Source: Chrysomallon squamiferum (taxonomy: Eukaryota; Mollusca; Gastropoda; Neomphalida; Peltospiridae). Taken from it: 64,000 bases of DNA. Numbering within the stretch: the stretch's first letter is position 1; each line of letters opens with the position of its first letter. The DNA is taken from NCBI GenBank assembly GCA_012295275.1, contig CM022679.1, positions 16,057,842-16,121,841 on the forward strand, given 5' to 3'. Positions 1 to 13,815 of this stretch are shown here, one piece after another. The position numbers and the translations under genes were made by a program. The notes under the pieces were generated by a model, which worked only from the letters and a program-made list of their open reading frames with translations, was not told the origin of the DNA and searched no databases.

Positions 1-3000
1 TGTGTACTTATTGTTGATACATAAACCGCTTTAAGCAAAAAAGAACTGTATTCTTTGTTAGTGTGTGATTTTGTTTATTTAAATGATAATGTAATTTGTG
101 TGGTAAAGAACACATACTGTTGTTTGTCGCATAGTATTTTAAAACACTGTGAGGAATGTCTTGTTATAAAGTTTCTGTTTTGTTATTAAATAAAAAAATG
201 TTAAGTGAAATAACTTTTGTTTGTCTGCTGTTCGTTTATTTTTCACCTTTTTCATTATTTTTTTATATTTTATTATGTTGTTTGTGTGTGTGTGTGTGTG
301 TGTATTTGTTGTTGACTTTGTTGTATTTTTTTGTTGTCATTTCCAGATTCCTTGAAAATGTTTACCGCAAATGCAAATTACTTTTCTTTTGTCATTCTAA
401 ATCATATCAGTTATGAATGAAATGTACACTTGAGCAGAGTGAGGACAATTACAAGCAAACATTAAAATATATTTTTGATTCCTGCCTACAACCCCCAGTT
501 TATCAAAACCCTTTAACATGTTCTTTCGTGTCTATGGGAAGGTTATATTTCTTGCTGCTAACAGAAACAGATCGGTCTACAGCATGGTAACAACTTTCCT
601 CACTGATTATCTTGGAACTTTTAGCTAACAAAGTTTAATTAATATTTTAAATATGTTGTTACTTGCTTCTTCCTTTCATTAATTTAGTTTCAGAATATGA
701 TTAACATTTCTTGTCAAAACACATTTATGATATATATGCTGTGAGATATTCTGAAGATAAATAAAAGGTAACAAATAAATACACAGATTGATAGTTTATT
801 TAAAACTGAACATATAAAGGAAATTATATTTAATTAGAATATTTATGATCACCTAGGTTACTTCATCTAAATAAAATTAATTTAAGGTCTGAATTAATGA
901 GCACACCAAAGACAAAGAAATATTTTGATTTTTGTACACAAATACAACCAAATGAAACAAAAATTTCATTCCAAAATATATAAATACTTTTTAAACAGAA
1001 TTTCAAGATTTTGAACAGGTGAAATAAAGTTTGTTGAATGCAGATAAAACAATAAGTAAATGTTAGTTTTATCAGAACGAGAACCTCATTTTATAATTTA
1101 ATCATGGGAACAAACAAAAACACTTCCAATATTATTTTCTCTTTACATCAAACTTTGTTCACAAAGATGCATGGTCTGTAACTTTCTCTTTTCAAAGACA
1201 TTATTTAACGCAGTGATACAAAAAACCATCATGGGACTGAAGTAAGCAAAATAAATAAAAAATAGAGCAACTTTGCTTTGATATACTCAGTCCATTAGGG
1301 CTTTTTGTTCCGTTTCTTTTGACCATTTCTGAAGTCAGTGTTAGCCTCTGTGCACATAACTAACAAAAACAACAAGTAAATATGTTACATGGAATTATAT
1401 GGAATAATACAACATTTGTGTCATTTGTATCACTGACTAAACTTTAAGGAGCTACTGAAATCCAATCAACTGCAGTCTGCTGTTCAACAGTTGTAAATCA
1501 GTGATATCAATAAACTGAATATGTAACACCAGTTTGTAAGTTTACTGATGTTCCCTAAAACAGTAATCTTCAAACAAAGGTCAGGCTTTTAACAATGATT
1601 TCCAGTCAAGTTTAAGAAATGTTTAATCAAGCAGGATATCTATCTTCTAATCACAAAGAAACTTTCAAACAACTGCAAACAACAGGATTGAAAAATTTAT
1701 GAATGCAAACACCATTTTGTCCTTTTCAATTATTTGTTCTGAAATTTTTAAAATAAATATAAATAATAATAATAAAACAGAATAATAATAATTAGCAAAG
1801 GCCAGAAGGAATGTCCACATTACATTAACTACCTGAATCAAACAGTCTCAACATCAAGATTTTTAAAATACAAAACTAAAAAAAAAAAAACAACATATAA
1901 AGCATCTAATCTAACTACTGAAATATAATAAATTCTGAATACAAGAATGATCTTTTAATTATTTATTAACAGAACATACATGTAAAGAAAAAAAAGAAAA
2001 GGAATTTTTTCAAATACAAGAGAGCAAACTTAATTAAGGTATTTTTTTCATTCAAGATTCAAAGTATATTTCTCTAAGTTCCAAAAGCAGTGGATTGTCC
2101 AGAAAGAGAACTGATTCACCACTCCAGATTCTCACCATTCATCTGTGGGAAAATGTCATGGCTTTGTCCTTTCTTACACTAGTGTTGTCAGCCTTCATCC
2201 TTTTCCCACAGTTTATTTTGTTTTAACTCTGTTATGTTTTAATTTCTAAGGAAAATCAACAAAACATATTTACTTTGTACATCATATACAAACAATTTGG
2301 ATATAAAATATTCACACTGTCTACTGTACAAAAATAAGCATTATTATTATTACTGAAAAAAAAAAAAAAATGTCCTATCTGTACAACAACCTATAAAGCA
2401 TTCTGGTATTCAAGTTTTGATGAAGACAATGAAAATAAGCTTTGTGCTAATTACAAAGTTTGCCTTAGATCATCATAAAAAATTAACTACTGACTTGGTT
2501 GTTTTTTTAATTTATAAAAATTGCATAAAACATGAGTGAAAATGTTTCTGCATACAAATGCTAAAAACTAAAAATATGTTTCTTAATAAAAGATTCCATT
2601 AATATGTATGAAATAATTCTCTTGGGAAGAATTAAATTTTAGTTTTGTACTGCAGACAATATTTTTATAATGCAAACAAGTAATCCAAAGTGGTTATTTT
2701 CCCGGCTTGTTATTTACCTGTGTTAATAATTATAATATAGATATTTGGTCAAAACAGGTTTTAATAATATTAGCAAGTTATTATGCTAACTTAAATGAAT
2801 TTCAAAGTTAATTTTTTTATCTTGTCTTTTAACTTATTAAATCAAAATTTAAATCATTATGATTTTTAAATTATTAAGGGATATTTATGATAAATAACAA
2901 AAATCCAGGAAAATATAGGCACACAAATGAGATATGCAGAACTACTGAAAACAAATGTCATAACACATTGAACACCTGACAAAATACAACACTTTAGCCT

Positions 3001-4133
3001 TTGATGTTCAATCTGCAAATCAACTGCCATTCATTATGTTATAAATCTTTTTGAGTGATATTCAGCATATGTCTTCAAATTATTTAATAATACATCCCAA
3101 TTTTTTTTTCACTATCACATCTGTCAGATTTTACACTTGTATTTGGCTGATCACTTCATGCATTCCAGTGGTATTAAATATATCAAACACAGATTTTGCT
3201 TCATTCACTCTCTTGTACTGTGAACTTGTAATGTGTATTTACAGGTGAGGTCACACACCTTTTGTGGATGAAAGAGTCTTCGGTAGTCATACCTAGCTAC
3301 TGAAGTAGCAAAACAAAGTCATGAGGTCACAAAGCTGATAATTAATGCTTTAAGATGCGACTAATACTGTGCCCATGAAGCACATAATGCAAAATGTATA
3401 CACAAACTAGTGTTGACAACAAGTTCAAATTTATTATAGAAGAAAATCCAGAAAGCATTTAATTCAACAACAAAATGAACTGTTAACAACTTGGTTATTT
3501 TCCCCAAAACACAAATTTGATTGGTGAAGTTAAGTCTGAAACATTTTTATATCAAGTAAATAATTATCATAAAATAACTCATATACACTAGTATTGTTAT
3601 TTCTCATCTTTAAATTATTCCCAATTTACAAATATCTTTTAGACAAATATTTCTTTTTACTTTCAGTTTTATGGTTATTTCATTAAAGTAACAAACAAAA
3701 TTTTTATTCTTGTTAATTCTTACTCTGTAATTTGACCACAAAACTCTATTCACAATAAAATATATCCAACAATAATTCATCTAAATATAAAATTATTTGT
3801 ATTTACAAATGGAATAAATAACAAATAATTTTAGTATAATGTGTTTACATGTGTGTGTGGGTGTGTATATGTAGATACACACATACATATACACACATAC
3901 ACACACACACACACACACACATGCATCCATGTACACTTGAATTTTATTTTTATTTTAAATAATAATAAATAGAGGCAATAAATTAATAGGAAATATCTTT
4001 CAACAAGTTTAGTGAGTATCACTATAGGAAAAACCAGCTTGGAGCAGATTTCTTTGACTTTGACCTCAAGACTCCAGCTTGCTACTTCGAAGTTCAGTGT
4101 TCAATTTGACAGTTTGCCTAACATGACCAAATC
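1..4133. other. Non-coding region left of the SAR1 stop codon
   Basis: No exon of a recognisable protein was found here on either strand. The sequence is AT-rich with many short A and T runs. SAR1 ends at its right edge on the minus strand, so the right part is probably a long SAR1 3' UTR. The left part may hold the 3' UTR of a gene beyond the window. Reverse-strand AATAAA hexamers occur, but in such AT-rich DNA they do not fix the poly(A) site. A (TG)n tract lies at 283-304 and a compound TG/CA tract at about 3851-3922. Confidence 0.5.
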
Positions 4134-5883
4134 TCAGTTGATGAAGTTGGCCAACCACCTGAAACCTTCGCCGTAGCCTTGTCTCTTTAACACACTGCAC
4201 ATGAACAACTCCATTGGTCGACCGGGAAGATCACTACGACTTACATTTGCCTGAAACAGAATTAACATTCAGTGAATAATCAGCTGTTGGTTTTTATCTT
4301 TTTTCTGAATACACTAATATAATAAAGTACTATGAATGATGAATCAATAAATTAGCAGCAGTAATAATGAGAATTATTATTAAAAATGTATCAAGGTGAA
4401 ATGGATGAAACACTGAAAGCCATAAAATCAAAAACAGAAATACTGATGTACTGAACTGAAACAGTATCAATAATAAAGTCATTTTTCAGCAGAACAGAAT
4501 TCAACAACATTCAATTTGAGCAAAATAAATGAAAATAAATAATAAAATATTTAAGAGACCCAGAGTATTACAAAGAAAAGTTCTGATTGTAAATTAACAT
4601 GTGAACATTTGAAATATTATAAAAACTGTGTCAGATCAGAATGATTGCAGATATTATTTACATATATTTATTTATTAATAATTTTACCTTTCCAGTCATT
4701 CCATATATGTGAAGTATTATAAAACCAATGACAGAATGATTATAATCGGCAGATAAAAATATTAACATATAGATTGATTTATTCATAATTTTACCTTTCC
4801 AGTTGTCATTCCATGAAGACCGAACATATGTCTTACTTCATCCTCACTGGCTGCTCCAGGTTTGTCTATCTTGTTTCCTAGAATCAACACAGGAGCATTT
4901 GCAACCTGTTCATCAGCTAACAAACTCTGAAACATATACATTATTCATTTCTATTATTTTAATTACAAAAACAAAATTGTATTGGGTGACAGACAATAAA
5001 TAATTTCATTAAATTAGAGGATTAATGCAAGAACATTACTTAGATATTTCATTTTAAAAAGTTAAAAAGTTTAATATAAGTTTTTTTTATAATATAGTTT
5101 TTGCTTCTAATATCCACTGAATGGATTGTTTCATTATCATCTTCAAATATTATCCAGTCATAATTGTTTACTCACATCTAATTCAACCTTTGCTTCAGGA
5201 AAGCGTTCCCTGTCAAAGGCATCAATGAGAAAGACAATCCCATCCACTGCAGGAAAGTAATCTTTCCACACTCGGCGAGCTGTAAGAAAACATGTCAAAA
5301 TATAACCTGTCTGAACACAATGATTTTATCTTTACACAAAAATTAGAAAAAAATCAACAATTATCCATTACTGTCAACACACAATATAAGACCCAATTGT
5401 ATAAATTACATACATTGATTCTAAAGTTATATGTTGTGTTCTTGGATTTCAAAATATATAAAACCAAAATGCCAAGTTCAAATGAATTTTTTTTAAATAT
5501 TTTAATAATACTAATAATAGAATTATCGATATCAATTATCTTAAATGAATTAAGTTTTAAAACTGACAGAACTATAAATAAGCCACTGACACAGATGTAT
5601 CCAAACACTGTAATCATAATCATATGTATTAAAAATATGATACAAAAACAATAAACTAAAAATATAATCACCTTGTTTGTGTCCACCAAGATCAAATGTT
5701 GTAAACTTCATCCCACCCATGGAAAGTTCTTCTGATGCTAGAAAATAAAGTTTTTGTAAACTTATGAATAATAATCATATTGACAAGCATATTTATATTA
5801 TTTGTTTCTCATTTTGAGCTGACCTTGTAATTACTGCCTTTTTTTATATAATCAACGTTAAATTTAATTTACTGTGTGTGTGC

Positions 5884-5966
<83 letters not shown>

Positions 5967-7467
5967 TCAGAGACAGAGAGCAAGAACTAAATGTTTCAAT
6001 CAAACTGTTGTAATGTAATGATCTATATTATTCAAATTAAAAGTGCCTGTTATATTCCTATAAACTACAATCGTAACAGGATAATCTTTACTGTCTAAAC
6101 ACCTGTTACATGAAAATATGATACATAATGCTACAATCTGAAAGCATGCATCAAAGTGTCAATGTTAATGCCATGCAAGTGTCAGGATTACTTCAAGAAT
6201 ACATTAGTTCTACTTAATATAAATAAAACAATGCTTTTAACATGTTTATAGTGTAGACCCACTTAAATATAACAATGGGAAATATTAGCAGTTAAGATTC
6301 TACAAAACACAGCCTAACAGAATGTCACAGATGGCCACAAAATATGCTAATACAGTTCATATTTGACATACTTTTGCTTATGTATCTATCAAATATTATT
6401 ACTGTTAAATAGAGCAGATGATCACAGAATATACTGCATTCAGGAGAGAGTTAATTAAGATCATGTGAAGGTTTCTATTTTATTATTTAAAGGGATGAGA
6501 TAGTAATAACAAAAATGGTAATGCAAGTTAAAAACATAACATTCAAAATTAAAATAAATTACATTTTAGAATTCAGTTAATATTCAGTGTGGCTCAGAAG
6601 TAATCCATCAGACAAAGGATTCATCTTTATTAGCAAAAGAAACAGGACATTTTGAAGAAAAAAAAAACAGTTACTACAATTAAAACACATTTTTAAATGA
6701 TTTGTAATTTGTCTCTTATCTAAATATTTTCATGCACATACTTTTTTTCTTCTGTTTCTTTATAAAAACATGAATGTTCCGACTTGGTGGCTTTTCTGTT
6801 ACTTCTAAGCCACTCTGTATGTCAGTAAACACTGATATATATATCAGGAAAGTATACAAAATTATAAACTCAAAAACATATTTAAAGTCTGGGCTTTTAA
6901 TTTAATTTATGTGTCAGTCTGTTTTATTATTATTACTATTATTATATACACACAAACACAAACATAATATATATGTGTGTTTTTTAATATTAATTTTTTG
7001 TTTCTTTATTTGTTTTTTAATTTATTTTATTTTATCTATTTATTTAATTTTTTTTAATATTAATTTTTGTTGTTGTTGTTGTTATTCTTGTTGATGATGT
7101 CCCACTAATTTGAATTATCGTTATTTTCTTACTTGGGTGAAGTGTAGGGACATGTTGTGCCATTCTGTCATCTTTGAGCATGTGCAAAAGTGTTGTCTTT
7201 CCTGCATTATCAAGTCCCAGAAACACAAGCTTACCCGATTTTTTGTACAAACCTACAAAATCAAACACATGCTGTTAAAACAAACAGGCAAATGCAAAAA
7301 AACAAACAAAAAAACCCAGCTCAGTAGGATTAAGAAAGAACTGGAACGAAGCAGCCTGTAAAATAACATTCTAAAAATTAACAATGTGGATAATGGACAA
7401 TTCAAAACCAAAAGAAACTTCATCACAGGCTAGAGATAAATTAATACCTTGTTTTAAAATTCACCTA

Positions 7468-7499
<32 letters not shown>

Positions 7500-8095
7500 G
7501 GCTTGTTTGATAAAAAATCAAGCAATTTTTATCTTTCACACAGAATGAAAAGTATCTTTCACACTAGAATGTATTAAAAATTATATCAATGCCTTTGATG
7601 AAGTTAGAGTTATTAGTGTTTAACTTTCAACAAGAATGTTGTGCTTATAAATCCTCGAAATCCAGACAAAAGACATGTAACTAAAATTTAATGCCTCTCT
7701 ATTAACTATTTCCTTTCTCTACACAAAGTCTTAAATCTTGAATTTAAAAGTTTTATAAGCACAAGTCTGGGTTTTATAATGCAAGGTAAATTTCAACAGG
7801 CTGATGATCAACTCGAGCCTGGTTACCACATACTGGGGTGAAGTGTTGGAACTGGCTGTACCATATGACCTTCTTTAAGAACGCCTAACAAAGTTGTTTT
7901 GCCAGCATTGTCCAAACCCAGAAGTATCAGTTTTCCTGATCGTTTAGTCAATCCTTAAATAACAGTCAACATGTAGTAATTACAGATATATATATTTTTT
8001 ATATCATTAAGATTAACAGAAACATCAGTTTGATCCTTTGGATGACCAAATTTATATTTTGTTATTGATTATAAATAAATAATCTTTCATTCTTG

Positions 8096-8153
<58 letters not shown>

Positions 8154-8875
8154 TAAATAAAATTTACATGTAATATAATAATAAATAAATATATATGAAT
8201 TTATGACTTTTCTCATGTGTATCTGCAAAATGTCCTAAAAAGTATTTTGTTAGTATAAAGAATTTTGTGTCAGCTGTGCTCTTCCCCTATTTAGAAGAAA
8301 GGTGTTTTTATATGTATCGATCCAAGAAACAAGAAAGCACATTATATATACTCTGTGGGGGGGGGATATTTTGTTTTATTTGTCTTAATATACATGTTTT
8401 ACTTGATAAGCTAATATTTTTCATTCCTGAAATGGAAACAATACAAAATTTACAAAATGTGAAAAATAAAAACAGCATTTATTTTTAACTGGAATACCTA
8501 TGGGTCTCTATGTATGTATGTCAGTATTTGTTTGTATGTATGTATATCATGATCTAAAATAACCAAAGATAATAATAATAATAATATCTGAAATGATACA
8601 AGTTTTCTTTTAAGTGAAGGTGTTTATATAAAAAGTTCATAAGATGTTGAGGTTTTTGAGTTTTAACTTTTATCTGTACACTTATTACAGAAAGAATATT
8701 ATCTAAATGTAATTGGTTATTTTTTTTTTTTTTGCCTTGAACCTTGATGACCAAGAATGTCTAAAAAATATATGTCATATAAATATTATCTGAATAAATA
8801 TGAATTGAGAATGCTATTCAATCACAACTTACCAAGAAAATTCAGCATACTTGCAAACCATTCCCATAGAAACAT
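4134..8875 (-). CDS. SAR1: Small GTPase SAR1, COPII coat initiator (6 coding exons)
   Basis: SAR1 is the ARF-family GTPase that starts COPII vesicle budding at the ER by inserting its N-terminal helix and recruiting SEC23-SEC24. Coding exons in transcript order are 8875-8833, 7252-7133, 5737-5672, 5279-5176, 4926-4795 and 4250-4134. All introns are GT-AG and phases join. The result is 193 residues, close to the usual 198. The N-terminus [14 protein letters not shown] is bulky and hydrophobic, as expected of the membrane helix. G1 is GLDNAGKT (27-34), the switch I threonine is T51, G3 is DLGGH (70-74), G4 is NKID (129-132) and the C-terminus ends LANFIN. The start is the first ATG of an exon that follows a 5' UTR exon ending at 9467. 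The second coding exon has an alternative copy at 7953-7834. Confidence 0.96.
5886..5965. repeat. (GA)n-(ACAG)n microsatellite in a SAR1 intron
   Basis: A GA run of about 54 bp passes into ACAG tetranucleotides, inside the intron between SAR1 exons 7252-7133 and 5737-5672. Confidence 0.95.
7834..7953 (-). CDS. SAR1: Alternative SAR1 second coding exon (exon 2b)
   Basis: This segment encodes the same part of SAR1 (residues 15-54) as 7252-7133. Both are exactly 120 bp, enter after the first base of a glycine codon, and leave after the first base of a threonine codon. The acceptor reads ttatttaag and the donor A|gtatgt. The translation keeps [11 protein letters not shown] and VPTLHP but differs at 11 of 40 positions, for example [10 protein letters not shown] becomes [10 protein letters not shown]. 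The reading frame is open and the GTP-binding residues are intact, so it looks like a functional alternative exon and not a relic. The copy at 7252-7133 is closer to the SAR1 consensus. Transcript data are needed to show that the two are used alternately. Confidence 0.85.
8099..8150. repeat. (TA)n microsatellite in SAR1 intron 1
   Basis: About 26 TA units lie between SAR1 exon 1 and the alternative exon at 7953-7834. Confidence 0.95.
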
Positions 8876-9466
8876 CTTTGCTGACTGATAGAAAAAAAAA
8901 AGAAGAAAAAAGACGTCTATAATTTATTAATTCAAAATATATAAATCCTAAATAAAAATGTTATAAAGAAATAATGGAATCAAATACGAAATATTGCATA
9001 TACAGATGTAGTTCAAATATAAGTATATTGAATTTGATAAAGAAATTCATAATAAATGTTACACTCTGATGTCTTAAATATACTTGTAAATGTTTCATCA
9101 TTCCATTTAGTAACAGTCTTTTAAAAATTTTAATTATTATTACATTCACTTTCGATCTGGTATAAATGAAATGGCAAATTAAGATTTCAATTTTCTCTAA
9201 ATGAAAAACAAATTAGTTTACATATAAATAATGTGAATAGTTACTAAATATATTAAAAATAATTTCTTGAAAGTGAGTAATGATAGTGAAACGAAAGTCC
9301 GATTTCCTAGTAATATTAGAATTTACTGTTATTCATTCGGTCGCTAATAATAATACAACTATGACTATTCAGCATGGAAAGTGTGATGAAAGTGAAAGAA
9401 AGTTGACACCTTACATTATAATTACGAAAAAGGATATTTAAAGTAAGCTAACGAAAATATACTTAC

Positions 9467-9686
9467 GTTTTAAAGCTTACTGTTTGTACAATATAAATAT
9501 GATTCAGAAATATCTTACAAAACGCAGAAGAACTTTTATTTAGGTCTACAAAATAATACGTGACACAAGATGGCCGAGATCGATGACGTATGTCCGCATT
9601 TCTGAATACAATTTTCCATTGGATAATTCGGTTATGCCGACAAATCGAAAGGCATTTAACAAAAGCCAACAGAATATTCTACAACA
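9467..9686. promoter_or_regulatory. Bidirectional promoter between SAR1 and MRPS24
   Basis: The minus-strand SAR1 5' UTR exon ends at a good donor (AAAC|gtaagt at 9467-9466), and the MRPS24 start codon lies at 9686. Both transcripts must therefore start inside about 220 bp. The spacer carries acaagatggccgag (9565-9578), which fits the YY1 core AAGATGGC, and TGACGTAT (9584-9591), a CRE/ATF-like site. It is less AT-rich than its surroundings. No TATA box is evident, as is usual for housekeeping promoters. Motif identity is by eye. Confidence 0.7.
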
Positions 9687-11075
9687 TGGTTTCCGCAATA
9701 TGTCAGGTGTGTTTAGATCATTTCAAAAACCTCTTAAACCAGTTTTTAGGATTACAGTTTTACCTGTCTTCTTTCTGATTTTACATTTTACGATAAATAT
9801 AAAATAATAATCTAATTTTTTCAGCAGCAGTTTGTGCATAAACTAATCCTACGGCAAAGACATTGTGATTATCGGGTATACATGGTGATGATGATATTAA
9901 TAAAATAATAATTAGCGATGATTATTATTTGTAATTTCAACAATGTATTGTATTTATATCGATAGACATAAGTTAACTGTACTGGGGTACCATATTCTAT
10001 ATTAATCATTTAATATACTGGATTTTAAAAAAAAAAGGAAAAGAAGGTAAAATGTATTGTCTGACCTTAGCACGAAAACGTGACCTGTCATTTATTTATT
10101 TTTATTTATTTAGCTTCTTGCTAAAACTAGTAATATTAATTTTAGAAAAATGTATTAACTGTTGTTCCTGATCAGCCAGCAATTTACGGCAAGAAATTAT
10201 TTGAACAATCACAAAAAGCTGTATTTAACTATGCTCATGTAATTACTTGATAATAATAATATTTGACTTATTTATATTTATTTTTGAATTGTAATTTTTT
10301 ATTTTGTATTTTTTTGTATTTTTTTTAGTCACGATGCCAGCTACTTTCAACAATAAAACAGCTGATGAGTCGTGGGTTGGCAACAAGTCAGTGTGCTTGT
10401 AAAAATATCCGTTCAGGAGTTGTAAAGGCTACAACTAGGGGAGATAAGCCTCTCACTTACGAGCAAGCACTGCCACCATATCAGATTGGAGTCCGGAAAT
10501 CATGGAATTCATGGAATACTTGTAAGTTCATTTAACACTATCTGAAACATTGGTCTTATAAACATTAATTTTAAAGAGTTGATTCCACAGACCATCAGTA
10601 TTTATACACATAATTAATTTAGCTAACATTCTGTTATTTAATGACAACAGAAGCATGTTGTCAAGTGTTTAAAAGTACTAATAAATAAAATTTGTTATAC
10701 TTCTTTTTTTTTTTCTTAAACAATTCTAGTAATCATTTATATGATTTAGAAAGATTATTATCATCATTTAAATTCTTTTCTTTAGCAAACTTAGCTGGTG
10801 AAGGACGACAGGCAGAAACTGTTGTAGAAGACATGTTTATTAGAAGATTCATAATGGGTACTTGGCACAGACTGTTTTGTTCTGAAGTAATCATAAAACG
10901 ACGTCATAACATGATAATCATTGCTGGACTTGTTTTGCAGAACACTGCACCACGTAAACTCTATTTCTTATGGGGTTACTCAGAAGAACTTCTGTCACAT
11001 TACTTAAAATGTCCCGTTAAACTGGAAATTCAAACTGTTACAGATAGGAGAGATATAGCTTTTAAATACATTTGA
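9686..11075 (+). CDS. MRPS24: Mitochondrial ribosomal protein uS3m / MRPS24 (3 exons)
   Basis: This is a component of the small subunit of the mitochondrial ribosome. Exons are 9686-9706, 10329-10521 and 10786-11075, with GT-AG introns and matching phases. They give 167 residues, the same as the human protein. The N-terminus (MVSAICQSRCQLLSTIKQLM) is rich in basic and hydroxylated residues and free of acidic ones, as in a mitochondrial presequence. Family blocks include GDKPLTYEQA, then EDMFIRRFIMGTW, KRR, YFLWGYSEELLSHYLKCPV and the terminal FKYI. An AATAAA at 11207-11212 lies about 130 bp after the stop. It faces away from SAR1 and shares its promoter. Confidence 0.95.
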
Positions 11076-13815
11076 TCCTTTGTTACAATTTCTGAAATAT
11101 ATTTACTGTTTAAACAGAAGACAGTAACTCTGTGTGATAGTGAATAATATTTAAGTACTTCAGTGGATGTTGACCTAACTCATACGTAACTGATTTTTTG
11201 TACAGTAATAAATTTTAGATAAAAATAATTAGCTGAATTCTTTTTTTTTTTTTTTTTTCTCCTTCCTATATTTAAAATTTAAATCTGTTCACAGTATTAA
11301 AGATGATGTGAAAATATGCAAGTTTTTTATATACAGACACCAACTTGTACTTTTTAATAATTAACAAAGATTTTAAGAAATGAAAATTAATAAACAAAAA
11401 TCACTTTTGATTTGATGGTTTTTATTATTTTCCTATTAACAATTTTGAAGTGCATCAAAAACCTGTTGAAAGTGTTGGATGCATATTATGTACATTTTTG
11501 TCAGTGGTAGCAGCATTTACAAAATGTGCTCAAGTGCTTAAGAAAAAGCACTTGAGCAATTAAAAACATTTACACACATATTTACAATGATGGAAGCAAC
11601 ATGTACTACTTGTTTGGCATGTTAGAGCTAAAAAAAAAACCAAAAACAATACATGGCCTTAGCACATGATAAATTCAAGCATAACTTAAGATAAAACTAA
11701 CAGAATTTGATAAAAGATATTTAGAAAAAGGACAAATCAGCACAATTAAGAACTGAATTTGCTTGCACTTGCAATATGGAATATCCAACTTAATTAATTT
11801 AGTCTTAATTTTCATCATCTACAAATCAGAAAGGTTTTATAAATCAAATATTTGTTCATTACACTGTTTAAAACAAATGAACATAAACAAAATTTAACAA
11901 AAAAAACCCAAATATATCAGCAAAAATAAAAAATCATGATGATTTTTTTAGATTATTAATTTTTAATTATTTTTGGGTAATAAAATAATGTAGCAACATA
12001 CTAAAAAATTGTAATACTTGTGATGACAATACATAGTGTGTAGATAGAGATAACTATTTAAAACTTTACTTCTTAACTGATTACAACATGCCACTATTAA
12101 AACAGGTTGAGCGAATAATCAAACATACATGTATGAAGATAGGAATATATTAAATAAATTTATCTGAACTAAACGAGGAATATGAACAGAACAATAAAAC
12201 TGCAACATTTAACAACATTTTACATAAAATTAAACGGATACATACACCTATACCCTAATAAGAGAAACAGTTTGTATTAAAAAGAAAAAAGGTTATGCTT
12301 ACATCTTGCCCTATTAATGACATTTGTACAATAATTAAACAAAAACATAAAGATAGATAAACTAGAACAGTATTACAGGCAAAGAAAATATTCAGGCATA
12401 TTATTTTATACATTTTCTCCATCATAACATAAACACATTGACAAAATTATGATAACTTAAAAATAAGATTTTAACTGCCAAAAGTTATTTTTATCTAGTT
12501 ATTTAGGGTATTTGGCAGAACATATTTACAAATCCCGAACAGAGCAAAGCAAATTTATCACTTTTATAAGCACTGCTCAAAAAATGTTTCATCAATTCAT
12601 CAATTTATTAATACCAAAAAATAAAGATGCTAAAGTGCTTCATCAAATTAGGTATTTACATAGTTTTCAACTATATAAATTTTAGGTCGCTAGAACATAC
12701 TGATTTACAACATAAAAAAATTTCCCCTTGTTCTTTTTAAAATAAAATAGGATCAGTGCTTTAGAAAATAAATAAATAAATAAAATCCTTGATCAAAAAT
12801 TTAATTTAATTCAACATAGCAGTAATTTATTATAACCCAAACATTTTGTCTGGTATCTAAGATTACTGAAAACAATTTTGAAAATGAGTTTTATAAAATG
12901 GAAAAAGTTGTTTATATTTGAACTGTCCCTTTATTAATTATGACATCATAATGCAAGTAATAAATTTACATTTCTACAAGTACTTTACACTTAAGAATCA
13001 GCCGTGCATCCAAACTCAGTTAAAAGTTTTCAAATTACTTTCCAAATGTTTTATTTCCATACAATTTCATACACACCAAAATTTCATTCAACCACATCTC
13101 AATTTATCCTTTTTTGTTCTCATTCCCTCATCTACATAATTATTTTAATGATCAAGGAACATGAATCACAAAATATTTTATTACCATATCCATAATTTAC
13201 TTGTAATTTACAAACATCAGCACCAATCCTATGGGTTAAAACAACATGCACACATATAGGGCATAAAACCAAAATGTTACATTTAACATTAAAAACATTT
13301 ATCTTTTTTTTTTTTTTTTTTTTTTTTGAGATCAGTTATTTGCAATCACTAAGCAAATGCTGACCATTTATTTATTTAAAACCAGATTAGTGTTCTTTTT
13401 TGTGGTTTTTTTTTTTATCTTGCCACATACTGATTATCAAAGATGAGTTTAACTTGCATAATAATGAATTCATGCCAGCTATTGAGCTTTGGTAATTTAA
13501 CAGTTTGACAGTTCTGCAGTTTCTCATCATTACTGGTATGAATGTCTTTTAAAACAGTGTTCAACAACCATTTTGGTTTTTATTGTTTTTAGGTTTATTT
13601 GCACTTGTTTGTCCTTTTTAGTTTGGAAACATATTAAATTTAAAAAAAATAACAACAACATTTTTATCTTTCAGGAAGATCACTACTTTCTAATGTTTAT
13701 CAACAGGTTCCTTTGTGCTTTACTCATTTGCTATTCACTGACACAACACGACTGACACAATCACAATGGTTTAGTCTGCTGTGATGGTCATGCAGCTGCT
13801 AGATGAACAGTTTGG
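11076..13815. other. Tail-to-tail spacer: MRPS24 3' UTR and probable long SEC24 3' UTR
   Basis: MRPS24 (plus) and SEC24 (minus) converge here. MRPS24 probably ends soon after AATAAA at 11207-11212. On the minus strand an AATAAA (complement of 11421-11426) would allow a SEC24 3' UTR of about 2.4 kb. No conserved coding exon was seen. Short open frames such as those near 12918-13195 are compositional. Poly(T) tracts lie at about 11241-11259 and 13303-13327. Confidence 0.45.

Noticed and set aside
1290-1360. Possible basic terminal exon on the minus strand (reads NGQKKRNKKP then stop)
   Set aside because: Only ten codons, no upstream exons in phase, and it lies in the probable SAR1 3' UTR.
5292-5695. 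Open frames of 120 and 113 codons on opposite strands
   Set aside because: Ile/Lys/Asn-rich composition in AT-rich intron sequence between two well-defined SAR1 exons. No family resemblance.
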